A program made the translations under genes and the position numbers. A stretch of DNA of 64,000 nt. Origin: Bacillota bacterium. GTDB taxonomy: Bacteria > Bacillota > Clostridia > Christensenellales > Borkfalkiaceae. The notes under the pieces were generated by a model. It was not told the origin of the DNA. It made no database searches and saw only the letters and a program-made list of their open reading frames with translations. Where the stretch lies: contig QAKE01000011.1 of assembly GCA_003343995.1 (NCBI GenBank), positions 133,132-197,131 of the forward strand, written 5' to 3'. Positions 41,349 through 49,343 of this stretch are shown here, in pieces. Within the stretch, counting starts at the first letter, position 1; every line of letters starts with the position of its first letter.

Positions 41349-41377
41349 TTGAACTCCCCCCGCGAAAATGGTACAAT
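41349..41377 (+). promoter_or_regulatory. Promoter of the rhomboid-like gene
   Basis: TTGAAC (41349-41354) and TACAAT (41372-41377), 17-bp spacing, 50 bp before the ATG at 41428. The right copy of the 12-bp flanking repeat lies in its spacer. Confidence 0.75.
41357..41368 (+). repeat. Right copy of the 12-bp direct repeat flanking the cassette
   Basis: CCCCCGCGAAAA, identical to 27348-27359, 30 bp after the cassette terminator. Possible attR-like remnant; see the finding. Confidence 0.5.
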
Positions 41378-41427
41378 GTACTTTAATCAATAGGCCGCTG
41401 CCGCGGCGCGATTTGAAAGGAGTCTCC

Positions 41428-42084
41428 ATGCGCTGGATTGACAAGCTGGAACGCCGCTTCGGGCGGCTGGGCATCCCCAATCTGATGAACATCATCTGCG
41501 CGGCCCAGGCAGTGGTCTGGTTCCTGGTGATGTTTGTCAACGCCAATCTGTATTACATCCTTTCCCTGACCCGTACCGGGTTGATGCGGGGGTATATCTG
41601 GGAGGTTGTAACCTTCCTCTTTGTCCCCACCCTGACCTACAGCGCCTTTTCGCTGCTGCTGCAGCTCTACTTTTACTGGTGGGTGGGCAACTCGCTGGAA
41701 CGGGTCTGGGGCAGCTTCCGCTTCACCCTCTACATCCTCATCGGGGTGTTGGGGGCAGTGGTCTCCTGCCTGCTCACCGGGTCGGCCGGGTCGTCGGGCA
41801 TCTTTCTCTCCCTCTTCTTTGCCTACGCCTGGATGTGGCCGGAACAGCAGATCCTGCTCTTCTTTTTCATCCCCATCCGGGTCAAATGGCTGGGCCTGGC
41901 CGCCGCCGTGGTCTGGCTGTTCAACTTCTTCTCTCTGGGGGTCACCATGGCCTACCGGGCCAGCCTGGTCTTCGGCCTGGCCGGGTTCCTGGTCTTTTTC
42001 GGCCCCGAACTCTTCGCCTGGTGCCGGGACACCATCACAAGCTACAAGCGCCGTCGGGATTGGGAAAACCGCTGGAAGCGGTAA
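41428..42084 (+). CDS. Rhomboid-like membrane protein lacking the catalytic histidine
   Basis: 218 residues from ATG 41428 after AAAGGAG. About six membrane helices in the rhomboid order, with LERVWGSFRF in loop 2 and FFFIPIRVKWLG after helix 4, both conserved in rhomboids. A GSSG (GxSG type) lies at the start of helix 4. Helix 2 lacks the HxxxN pair and helix 6 reads MAYRASLVFG where an active rhomboid has AH. Probably a pseudoprotease with a binding or chaperone role (inference). Confidence 0.75.
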   Translation: MRWIDKLERRFGRLGIPNLMNIICAAQAVVWFLVMFVNANLYYILSLTRTGLMRGYIWEVVTFLFVPTLTYSAFSLLLQLYFYWWVGNSLERVWGSFRFTLYILIGVLGAVVSCLLTGSAGSSGIFLSLFFAYAWMWPEQQILLFFFIPIRVKWLGLAAAVVWLFNFFSLGVTMAYRASLVFGLAGFLVFFGPELFAWCRDTITSYKRRRDWENRWKR

Positions 42085-42123
42085 GCCTTTTCCCCGCGCA
42101 TGACAGATAAGGAGGATTCGATT

Positions 42124-42447
42124 ATGAAACTCATCACCGCAATCGTCAACAAAGAGGATTCCCGCAGCGTCTGCAACGAGCTGCTCAAGCAGAAATTCTA
42201 CGTCACCCGTCTGGCCACCACCGGCGGCTTCCTGATGGCCGGCAACATGACCCTGATGATCGGCACCGAGGATGAACGGGTGGATGACTGCATCGCCTGC
42301 ATCGCCAAGTGCTGCAAGCAGCGTACCGAGATCGTCCCCGGCACCGCCTCCATCGGGCTGGGCATCGAGAGCGCCATGCCCATCGAGGTTACGGTGGGCG
42401 GCGCCACCGTCTTTGTCACCAACGTCGAGCGGTTCGAAAAGCTGTGA
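42124..42447 (+). CDS. darA: DarA/PstA-type cyclic-di-AMP receptor (PII-like)
   Basis: 107 residues from ATG 42124 after AAGGAGG. The PII-like fold with MKLITAIVNKEDSRSVCNEL, TTGGFLMAGNMTLMIGTEDE and a C-terminal TVGGATVFVTNVERFEKL matches the YaaQ/DarA family. These trimers bind c-di-AMP and link it to osmotic or metabolic control; partners are unknown. It precedes holB and ricT as yaaQ does in Bacillus. Confidence 0.93.
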   Translation: MKLITAIVNKEDSRSVCNELLKQKFYVTRLATTGGFLMAGNMTLMIGTEDERVDDCIACIAKCCKQRTEIVPGTASIGLGIESAMPIEVTVGGATVFVTNVERFEKL

Positions 42448-43364
42448 ACACCGCCCCGATGCTGGATCGCATCGTCGGCAACCAGACACTGAAACAGGAT
42501 CTCAAAGCCGCGCTCACGGCCGGACGCCTTGCCCACAGCATTCTGCTGGTGGGGGAGGCCGGCTGCGGGGCGGGCTTTGCTGCGCGCTGCCTGGCTGCCG
42601 ATTATCTCTATCCCCGGGGCGGCCCCCATGCCGAGGCGGTCCTGCGGGGAGAGGACAGCGAGTGCATCACGGTGCGGGGGGAGGGCGCCTCGGGCCAGAT
42701 CAAGGTGGAGCGGATCCGCGCCGCCCGGGAGGCCATCCAGCATTCCGCCCTCTCCGCCGACGCGGCGGGCCGGGTCATGTTCATCTACGGTGCCCAGAAC
42801 CTCAACGGGTCCTCGGCCAACGCCATGCTCAAGATCATCGAGGAACCCCCCGAGGGGGTGCTCTTCCTGCTCACCGCCACCAGCACCGCCGCGGTGCTGC
42901 CCACCATCCGCAGCCGCTGCGCTGCCTACACCCTGGCCCCGGTGGACGCCGGGGACTGCGCCCGCGCGCTGCGGGAGGCCATCCCCGCCCTGCCCGAGAC
43001 CAAGGCCAACGACCTGGCCTTTCTCTATGAAGGGCACATCGGTTCCTGCCTGGCCGCGGTGCGGGACCCCAAGCTGTCCGCCGCCCGGGAGAACGCCGCC
43101 GCCCTCTGCACCCTGGTGCAGAAGGCCGACACCTACAAGGCAGCCGCCCTGCTGGCCCGGTGCGAAAAGGACCGGGAGGCGGCGCTGGAGCTGCTGCGTC
43201 AGACCCGCCTTGCCGCCTCGGCCGCCCTGCGCCGGCCCGGCTTCGCCGGCCTTCAGCCCGACAGGGCTGCCGTCCTGCTGGACGCGGCGGGCAAGGCCAT
43301 GGGCGCCATCCGTGCCAACGGAAACCTGCGGCTGGCCCTGGCGCTGCTGGCGGCCGCCGTCTGA
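42444..43364 (+). CDS. holB: DNA polymerase III delta' subunit
   Basis: 306 residues from GTG 42444, overlapping the darA stop; ATG 42459 is an alternative. It starts MLDRIVGNQTLKQDLKAAL. The P-loop reads GEAGCGAGF with no Lys, as expected for delta', which does not hydrolyse ATP. NAMLKIIEEPPEGVLFLLTA and TIRSRC (sensor and SRC motifs) are intact. It helps load the sliding clamp. Confidence 0.93.
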   Translation: MNTAPMLDRIVGNQTLKQDLKAALTAGRLAHSILLVGEAGCGAGFAARCLAADYLYPRGGPHAEAVLRGEDSECITVRGEGASGQIKVERIRAAREAIQHSALSADAAGRVMFIYGAQNLNGSSANAMLKIIEEPPEGVLFLLTATSTAAVLPTIRSRCAAYTLAPVDAGDCARALREAIPALPETKANDLAFLYEGHIGSCLAAVRDPKLSAARENAAALCTLVQKADTYKAAALLARCEKDREAALELLRQTRLAASAALRRPGFAGLQPDRAAVLLDAAGKAMGAIRANGNLRLALALLAAAV

Positions 43365-43395
43365 CCCCAACCCCAAGAAAAGGATTGCCAAAATT

Positions 43396-44238
43396 ATGAA
43401 AGTCATTTCCGTCAAATTCAAGGAAAGCGGCCGGGCCTACTACTTTGATCCCGGCACCCTCCAGCCCCAGACGGGGGAGTACGTCGTGGTGGAGACCGCC
43501 CGCGGGGTGGAGTGCGGCGAGGTGGTCCGCGCCGCCCATGAGCTGCCCAGCGGCGGCGCACCCCGGGAAATCAAACCGGTGCTGCGGATGGCCGACGGGG
43601 TGGACATCCGCCGGATGCGCCAGAACCGCGCCGACGAGCGGGCCGCCTTCCGCCTGTGCGAGGAGCGCATCGCCGCCCACAAGCTGCAGATGAAGCTGGT
43701 GGACGCCGAGTATACCCTGGACCGCAACAAGCTGGTCTTTTACTTCACCGCCGACAACCGGGTGGACTTCCGAGATCTGGTCAAGGACCTGGCCGGGCAG
43801 TTCCACACCCGCATCGAACTGCGCCAGATCGGCGTCCGGGACGAGAGCAAGATGCTGGGCGGCCTGGGGGTCTGCGGCCAGCCCTTCTGCTGCAGCCGCT
43901 TCCTCAAGAACTTCCAGCCCGTCTCCATCAAGATGGCCAAGGAACAGGGCCTTTCCCTCAACCCGGCCAAGATCAGCGGCGCCTGCGGGCGGCTGATGTG
44001 CTGCCTGGGCTATGAGCAGAAGAGCTACGAGTATCTCAACGCCATCACCCCCCAGCCGGGCAGCGTGGTGCGCACCCCCGACGGGGAGGGCACCGTCCTG
44101 GAGGCCAACGTGGTCTCCGGAACCCTCAAGGTCCGCAGCGTGGAGAGCCTGGCCCCCAAACTCTACAAACGCAGCGAGTGCACCTACCTGCGCGGCGGCA
44201 AACGGGCGCCCATCCAGCCCGATCCCGAGGAGGATTGA
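43396..44238 (+). CDS. ricT: RicT/YaaT, PSP1-domain iron-sulfur regulator of RNase Y
   Basis: 280 residues. The PSP1 domain includes LVFYFTADNRVDFRDLVKDL and GVRDESKMLGGLGVCG. Fe-S cysteines are in GQPFCCSRFLKNF and CGRLMCCLGYE, as in RicT. In Bacillus RicT acts with RicA and RicF to steer RNase Y. Gene order darA-holB-ricT is conserved with Bacillus yaaQ-(yaaR)-holB-yaaT. The C-terminal 50 residues are an SH3-like tail. Confidence 0.92.
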   Translation: MKVISVKFKESGRAYYFDPGTLQPQTGEYVVVETARGVECGEVVRAAHELPSGGAPREIKPVLRMADGVDIRRMRQNRADERAAFRLCEERIAAHKLQMKLVDAEYTLDRNKLVFYFTADNRVDFRDLVKDLAGQFHTRIELRQIGVRDESKMLGGLGVCGQPFCCSRFLKNFQPVSIKMAKEQGLSLNPAKISGACGRLMCCLGYEQKSYEYLNAITPQPGSVVRTPDGEGTVLEANVVSGTLKVRSVESLAPKLYKRSECTYLRGGKRAPIQPDPEED

Positions 44239-44261
44239 GCAGGGATTTTTTGGGGATGCCC

Positions 44262-44290
44262 TTGCAAACCCTGCCGCCGGATGGTACAAT
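44262..44290 (+). promoter_or_regulatory. Promoter of the ferredoxin gene
   Basis: TTGCAA (44262-44267) and TACAAT (44285-44290), 17-bp spacing, with an 80-base leader to the ATG. Confidence 0.8.
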
Positions 44291-44379
44291 AATGGAAACG
44301 CAGGAATGCGTCCCGCCGGTTCCCCACCGTGCACGGCCCGACGGTCAAAATTTATAGCACGGAGATAAGGAGATTCACG

Positions 44380-44547
44380 ATGGCTCATATGGTTACTGAC
44401 GAGTGTGTTGCTTGCGGCGCTTGCGTTGATACCTGCCCCGTCGGCGCGATCACCATGGGCGCCAAGGCTGAGGTTGACGCTGCTGCCTGTGTGGACTGCG
44501 GCGCCTGCGAGGGTGCTTGCCCCACCGGTGCGATCAAGCCGGAATAA
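44380..44547 (+). CDS. 2[4Fe-4S] clostridial-type ferredoxin
   Basis: 55 residues from ATG 44380 after ATAAGGAG, the normal size. Two CxxCxxCxxxCP motifs, CVACGACVDTCP and CVDCGACEGACP, bind two cubane clusters. It carries low-potential electrons from PFOR (62598) to Nfn (59800-62041) and other enzymes. Codons differ slightly from neighbours (more GCT and GTT), typical of a very highly expressed gene. It is monocistronic, with its own promoter and terminator. Confidence 0.96.
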   Translation: MAHMVTDECVACGACVDTCPVGAITMGAKAEVDAAACVDCGACEGACPTGAIKPE

Positions 44548-44561
44548 GTAAAACACTTCCG

Positions 44562-44597
44562 AAACGCGGCCGGTGGCGACACCGCGCCGCGTTTTTT
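44562..44597 (+). terminator. Terminator of the ferredoxin gene
   Basis: AAACGCGGC (44562-44570) pairs with GCCGCGTTT (44586-44594), with CGGTG/CACCG continuing inside, then a T run. Confidence 0.9.
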
Positions 44598-44630
44598 GTC
44601 TGCCATTTTCCATCGTCAAGGGAGACCGCC

Positions 44631-45326
44631 ATGCCCCACACCGAAATCCTGGACGCCGGCACCCGGGTGCTCACCGCCCCCGGGGCTACCTTCGGCTCCG
44701 ACGCCCTGCTGCTGGCCCGGTTTGCCCGGCCCCGGCCCAACCAGCGGGCGCTGGACCTGTGCAGCGGCTGCGGCATCGTGGCCCTGGCCTGGCACGACAT
44801 GGGCCACCGTGGCCCATGCGACGCGGTGGAGCTGGACCCCGCAGCCAGCGCCCTCTGTGCCGCCGCGGTGGCGGAAAACGGCCCGGAGGCCGCCCATATC
44901 CGCCCCCTGTGCGCCGACCTGCGGCAGTTCTGCCAGGCGGGGCCGGAACGGGGCCGGTACGCCTTTGCCGCCTGCAACCCGCCCTACTTCACCGGCGGCT
45001 TTGTCAGCCCCGACCCCCGCCGGGCCGCCGCCCGCCACGACGGCAGCTGCACCGTGGGGGATGTGGCGGCCTGCGCCGCCCGGGCGCTGCAGGATGGGGG
45101 GCGCCTGGCCCTCTGCCACCGGCCGGAACAGATGGCCGCGGTCTTTGCCGCCCTCTGCGCCGCCGGGCTGGAACCCAAACGGGTGGCCCTGGTCCGCCAC
45201 CAGCCGGGCGGCAGGCCCTGGCTCTTTCTCACCGAGGCCCGCAAGGGGGGCCGTCCCGGTCTGGTGTGGGAAGAGGACGTCCTGGTGGAAACCGGGGTGC
45301 GCTACGGGCCGGATTCATTGGAATAA
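44631..45326 (+). CDS. TrmN6-like tRNA/rRNA N6-adenine methyltransferase
   Basis: 231 residues from ATG 44631 after AAGGGAG. SAM-binding ALDLCSGCGIVALAWHDM and the catalytic N6-adenine motif NPPYF, preceded by TAPGATFGSDALLLARFA as in the TrmN6/YabB family, which methylates A37 of tRNA-Val. YabB in Bacillus is also close to ricT, which supports it. Confidence 0.9.
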   Translation: MPHTEILDAGTRVLTAPGATFGSDALLLARFARPRPNQRALDLCSGCGIVALAWHDMGHRGPCDAVELDPAASALCAAAVAENGPEAAHIRPLCADLRQFCQAGPERGRYAFAACNPPYFTGGFVSPDPRRAAARHDGSCTVGDVAACAARALQDGGRLALCHRPEQMAAVFAALCAAGLEPKRVALVRHQPGGRPWLFLTEARKGGRPGLVWEEDVLVETGVRYGPDSLE

Positions 45327-45329
45327 GAC

Positions 45330-45375
45330 AAAACACCGCCGCAGGGATGCACAGGCACCCTGCGGCGGTGTTTTT
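45330..45375. terminator. Bidirectional terminator between convergent genes
   Basis: A 17-bp perfect stem, 45330-45346 with 45358-45374, is flanked by A and T runs. It serves both the methyltransferase gene and the minus-strand fatty-acid operon. Confidence 0.93.
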
Positions 45376-45384
45376 GGTTCAGAT

Positions 45385-45852
45385 TCAGACCGTTCCCTCT
45401 TCCTCGGCCCGGTCCGGCAGAGGAATCTCGGGCATCAGCTCATTGGAGACGATGGTGAGCATCTCCTCCAGCTTCTTCACATCCTCGATGGGGAACCGCT
45501 GTTTGACCCGGTCCACCACCTGCTGCAGATAGGCGTAGCTGATGTTGTAGTAGTCGATGTATTTTCGGGTGGGGCGCAGATGATACTCCCGCTTGTCGGT
45601 GAGGGACTGGATCTTTTCCACATAACCCTTTTTGACCAGCGAGTTGATCTTGTAGGCCGCGTTGGGGGTGGAAATGTGCATCATGCTGGAAAACTCGGCG
45701 ATGGTGGGGCTGCCCATGGCCATGATCCCCTCCATGCAGAAGGATTCCACCGTGGTCAGGGTAGCCTCGCGGCTCTCGAACCGGCTGAAAACCTTCTGGT
45801 AAAAATGCAGCTTGAACTTGGTGTAGACATTTTCAAACGCTTTGTCCAGCAT
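45385..45852 (-). CDS. MarR-family regulator of fatty-acid synthesis (FabT-like)
   Basis: 155 residues from ATG 45852, 8 bases after AGGAGG; the frame continues upstream without homology. Winged HTH: TTVESFCMEGIMAMGSPTIA, then EFSSMMHISTPNAAYKINSL with the wing YVEKIQSLTDKREYHL. As last gene of the FAS-II operon it is the probable FabT-type repressor, sensing acyl-ACP. A 26-bp palindrome at the operon promoter is its likely site (inference). FabT genes are more often first in such operons. Confidence 0.82.
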   Translation of the reverse strand: MLDKAFENVYTKFKLHFYQKVFSRFESREATLTTVESFCMEGIMAMGSPTIAEFSSMMHISTPNAAYKINSLVKKGYVEKIQSLTDKREYHLRPTRKYIDYYNISYAYLQQVVDRVKQRFPIEDVKKLEEMLTIVSNELMPEIPLPDRAEEEGTV

Positions 45853-45905
45853 GGCAAATACCTCCTGTATCATCTGCGGGGTCCAGCAACGGGCCCCCGC
45901 TGGGT

Positions 45906-46373
45906 TCAGGCCTTCCCCGCGTCGGTGATCGCAAAGATCAGTTCGGCGTTGGCGGCACGCTGTCCATCCACCCAGGCCGTCGCCTTGCCGATCCCCAGGG
46001 CGCCGTGCTGTTCCACCAGTTCGCATTCCAGGGTCAGCACATCCCCCGGCACCACCTGCCGGCGGAACCGTGCGCTGCGCACCCCGCCGAAGAGGGCCAG
46101 CTTGCCCCGGTTCTCGGGCAGGCTCAGCGCCGCCACCGCGCCGGTCTGGGCCAGCGCTTCCAGGATCAGCACCCCGGGCATCACCGGCTGCCCCGGGAAA
46201 TGCCCGCAGAAGAAGGGCTCGTTCAGGGTGACGCACTTGATCCCCCTGGCCCACTGTCCGGGCGTGTAGTCGGTGATTTTGTCCACCAGGGCGAAGGGAT
46301 ACCGGTGGGGCAGAATCTCGGCGATCTGGGCCGCGTTCAGGGCGCGCGGCGGGTCGTTCCCAGTGATTGGCAT
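45906..46373 (-). CDS. fabZ: 3-hydroxyacyl-ACP dehydratase FabZ
   Basis: 155 residues. Hot-dog fold with LPHRYPFALVDKI and the active site FFCGHFPGQPVMPG (His58) and ILEALAQ (Glu72). It dehydrates 3-hydroxyacyl-ACP in each elongation round. It lies 3 bp after fabF. Confidence 0.95.
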   Translation of the reverse strand: MPITGNDPPRALNAAQIAEILPHRYPFALVDKITDYTPGQWARGIKCVTLNEPFFCGHFPGQPVMPGVLILEALAQTGAVAALSLPENRGKLALFGGVRSARFRRQVVPGDVLTLECELVEQHGALGIGKATAWVDGQRAANAELIFAITDAGKA

Positions 46374-46376
46374 TTT

Positions 46377-47627
46377 TCAACCCTCCCAACGCTTGAAGAC
46401 AACGCAGGCGTTGTGGCCGCCAAAGCCCAGGCTGTCGCTCATGGCATAGTCCACCTGTTGTGCCCGGCCCACGTTGGGGATGTAGTCCAGGTCACATTCG
46501 GGGTCGGGCTGCTGCAGGTTGATGGTGGCGGGCAGGAACCCGTCGTGGAGCGCCAGGGCGGTGAACACCCCTTCCACGCCGCCGGCGCCGCCCAGCAGAT
46601 GTCCGGTCATGGACTTGGTGCTGGAGACAGCCAGATGATGGGCGTGCTCGCCAAAGACGGTCTTGATGGCGGCGGTTTCGCCGCTGTCGTTCAGATGGGT
46701 GCCGGTGCCGTGGGCGTTGATGTAGCCCACCTGCTCGGGCGCGATGCCGGCGTCGGCCAGGGCCAGCGCCATGCTCCGGGCGCCGCCCTCCCCGTTGGGG
46801 GCGGGGGCGGTGATGTGATGGGCGTCGCAGGTGGCGCCGTAGCCCACCATCTCGGCATAGATCTTGGCGCCCCGGGCTTTGGCGTGTTCCAGTTCCTCCA
46901 GCACCAGCAGACCGCAGCCCTCGCCGATGACAAAGCCGCCGCGCTCGGCGTCAAAGGGGATGGAGGCGCGGTTGGGGTCGGTGGCGGTGGACAGGGCTTT
47001 CATGCTGGAGAAGCCGCCCACACCCAGCGGGCTGATGCAGCTCTCGGTGCCGCCGCACAGGGCTAGGTCGGCGTAGCCGTCCCGGATCAGGTGGAAGGCG
47101 TCGCCGATGGCGTTGGTGCCGCCGGCGCAGGCGGTGACGGGGCAGGTGCACATCCCCTTGAGGCCAAAACGGATGGCCACCTGGCCTGCCGCCATGTTGG
47201 CGATGGCCATGGGGACAAAGAAGGGGCTGACCCGCTCAAAGCCCTTGGCCTCGCCCCGGGCGTGCTCCTCCTCGATGGTGGGCAGACCGCCCACGCCGCT
47301 GGAAATGACGGTGGCGAACCGCTGGGCGTCGGCTTCGCTCAGGGCGTCCCCCACAAGACCGCAGTCCTCCATGGCTTCGGCGGCCGCGGCCACCGCAAAC
47401 TGGGTAAAGCGGGCCATCTTGCGGGCGTCCCGCTTGTCCATCCGGGCAGCGGGGTCAAAGTTCTTGACCTCGGCGGCCAGCTTGATCTTGAAATCGGTGG
47501 TATCAAAGGCGGTGATGGGCGCCACGCCGCACTCGCCCCGGCGGACGGCGGCCCAGCTTTCGGCCGTCGTGTTGCCGGTGGGGTTGACGGTGCCCAGACC
47601 GGTGATGACAACTCTGCGTTTTTCCAT
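46377..47627 (-). CDS. fabF: 3-oxoacyl-ACP synthase II FabF
   Basis: 416 residues. The Cys-His-His triad is seen in PVTACAGGTNAIGD (Cys167), INAHGTGTHLND and KSMTGHLLGGAGG. It elongates acyl-ACP with malonyl-ACP. The CAGG instead of the more common CATG/CSTG around the nucleophile is a small variation. Confidence 0.95.
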   Translation of the reverse strand: MEKRRVVITGLGTVNPTGNTTAESWAAVRRGECGVAPITAFDTTDFKIKLAAEVKNFDPAARMDKRDARKMARFTQFAVAAAAEAMEDCGLVGDALSEADAQRFATVISSGVGGLPTIEEEHARGEAKGFERVSPFFVPMAIANMAAGQVAIRFGLKGMCTCPVTACAGGTNAIGDAFHLIRDGYADLALCGGTESCISPLGVGGFSSMKALSTATDPNRASIPFDAERGGFVIGEGCGLLVLEELEHAKARGAKIYAEMVGYGATCDAHHITAPAPNGEGGARSMALALADAGIAPEQVGYINAHGTGTHLNDSGETAAIKTVFGEHAHHLAVSSTKSMTGHLLGGAGGVEGVFTALALHDGFLPATINLQQPDPECDLDYIPNVGRAQQVDYAMSDSLGFGGHNACVVFKRWEG

Positions 47628-47639
47628 AACTGCTCCTCC

Positions 47640-48386
47640 TCACATGCCCATGCCGCCGTCCACGCCCAGCACCTGGCCGGTGATGTACCCGGCTTGGGAG
47701 CTGGCCAGGAAGGCCACGGCATCGGCGATGTCCTCGGGACGGCCGGCGTGCCCCGCCGGAACCCCGGCCAGCGCCGCGGTGCGGGCTGCCTCGGGCATGG
47801 CGGCGGTCATGTCGGTCTCGATAAAGCCGGGGGCCACCGCGTTGGCGGTGACGCCGCGCCCGGCCAATTCCTTGGCGATGCTCTTGGTCAGGCCAATGAG
47901 CCCGGCCTTGCTGGCGGCGTAGTTGGTCTGGCCGGCGTTGCCGTGCAGCCCCACCACGCTGCTGATGCAGATGATGCGGCCGCTGCGCTGGCGCATCATC
48001 ACCCGGCTGGCGGCCTTGCAGCAGAAGAAGGCGCCCTTGAGGTTGGTGTCGATGACCTTGTCAAAGTCCTCCTCGCCCATCCGCATCAGCAGTTTGTCGG
48101 CGTTGACGCCGGCGTTGTTGACCAGCACATCCAGCCGCCCGAACCGGGCGACGGTGTCCTCCACCAGTTTCTGGCAGGCGGCGGGGTCCTTCACATCGGC
48201 CTGCATCGTCACCGCCTCCACCCCGTACTGGCGGCAGAGGTCGGCGGTCTCTTCGGCCGCGGCGGCGCTGCCCGCGTAGTTGACGCAGACATTGCATCCG
48301 GCCTTGGCCAGGGCCACGCAGACAGCCCGGCCAATCCCGCGGCTGCCGCCGGTGACCAGGGCGGCGCGGTTCTGGATCTCCTTCAT
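47640..48386 (-). CDS. fabG: 3-oxoacyl-ACP reductase FabG
   Basis: 248 residues from ATG 48386 after GGAGGAGG. TGGSRGIGRA (residues 12-21) binds NADPH; NNAGVN, ISSVVGLHGNAGQTNYAASK (Ser-Tyr-Lys triad) and PGFIETDMT are complete. It reduces 3-oxoacyl-ACP. Confidence 0.95.
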   Translation of the reverse strand: MKEIQNRAALVTGGSRGIGRAVCVALAKAGCNVCVNYAGSAAAAEETADLCRQYGVEAVTMQADVKDPAACQKLVEDTVARFGRLDVLVNNAGVNADKLLMRMGEEDFDKVIDTNLKGAFFCCKAASRVMMRQRSGRIICISSVVGLHGNAGQTNYAASKAGLIGLTKSIAKELAGRGVTANAVAPGFIETDMTAAMPEAARTAALAGVPAGHAGRPEDIADAVAFLASSQAGYITGQVLGVDGGMGM

Positions 48387-48387
48387 A

Positions 48388-49329
48388 TTATACCTCCTCC
48401 CGCAGGGTTTTGACAACCTCTTCCAGCTCGTCGGCGGTCTCGGCGGGCAGGCAGCGGATCGCTGTGCCGACGGTTTTCTTCACAAAGCCGCTGATGGCGT
48501 GGCCGGGGCCGATCTCCACCACCGTGTTCACACCCAGCTCGGCCAGGCGGCGGATGGTGTCCTCCAGATAGACGCTGCTCTGGACCTGGCGCTCCAGCAG
48601 GGCGGGGATGGTATCGCTCTCGGCCTTCTCACGGCCAAGGCAGTTGAAGAGAACGGGGAAGTCCATCTCCCCGAAATCCACCGTCTGGAACCGCTGGGCC
48701 AGGGCGTCCCCGGCGGGGTGCATCAGGCTGGTGTGGAAGGGGCCGCTGACCTTCAGGGGAATGCAGCGGCGGGCGCCGGCGGCCTTGGCCAGCTCGGCGG
48801 CCTTGTTCACCGCGGCCAGTTCGCCGCCGATGACCAGCTGGCCGGGGCAGTTGTAGTTGCAGATCTGCACAACCCCCAGCCCGGCGGCCTGTTCGCAGCA
48901 TTGGGCCAGCTTGTCCCGGTCCAGGGCCAGGATGGCGGTCATGCCGCACTCGATGCCCTCGGCGGCCTTGGCCATGGCCTTGCCGCGGAAGGCGGCCAGA
49001 TCCACCGCCGTCCTGGCATCAAAGACCCCGGCGGCCTCCAGGGCGGAGTATTCGCCCAGGGACAGCCCGGCGGCGTAGGCGGGGCGGATGCCCGCTTGGC
49101 GCAGCACCGCAGTAACCCCGGCGGCAAAGGCCACCATGCAGGGCTGGGTGTACTGGGTCAGGTTGATGACCCCCTCGGGGTCGGAAAAGCAGGTGGTTTT
49201 CAGGTCAAAGTCCAGCCCCTGGGCCGCCTCGTCCAGAACCCTGGCAAAGGCGGGGAACCGCTCGTACAGATCGGCGCCCATCCCGGCGTGCTGGCTGCCC
49301 TGACCGGCATACAAAAAGGCAAGTTTCAT
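48388..49329 (-). CDS. fabD: Malonyl-CoA:ACP transacylase FabD
   Basis: 313 residues. LAFLYAGQGSQHAGMG at the N-terminus, nucleophile AAGLSLGEYSAL (Ser90) and catalytic His in SGPFHTSLM. It loads malonyl groups on ACP. Its stop lies 1 bp before the fabG start. Confidence 0.95.
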   Translation of the reverse strand: MKLAFLYAGQGSQHAGMGADLYERFPAFARVLDEAAQGLDFDLKTTCFSDPEGVINLTQYTQPCMVAFAAGVTAVLRQAGIRPAYAAGLSLGEYSALEAAGVFDARTAVDLAAFRGKAMAKAAEGIECGMTAILALDRDKLAQCCEQAAGLGVVQICNYNCPGQLVIGGELAAVNKAAELAKAAGARRCIPLKVSGPFHTSLMHPAGDALAQRFQTVDFGEMDFPVLFNCLGREKAESDTIPALLERQVQSSVYLEDTIRRLAELGVNTVVEIGPGHAISGFVKKTVGTAIRCLPAETADELEEVVKTLREEV

Positions 49330-49343
49330 CGTTGTGTCTCCTT

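Noticed and set aside
42529..44238. Single long plus-strand frame spanning holB and ricT
   Set aside because: The first 290 codons are an out-of-frame reading of holB; only the part from ATG 43396 is the ricT gene.
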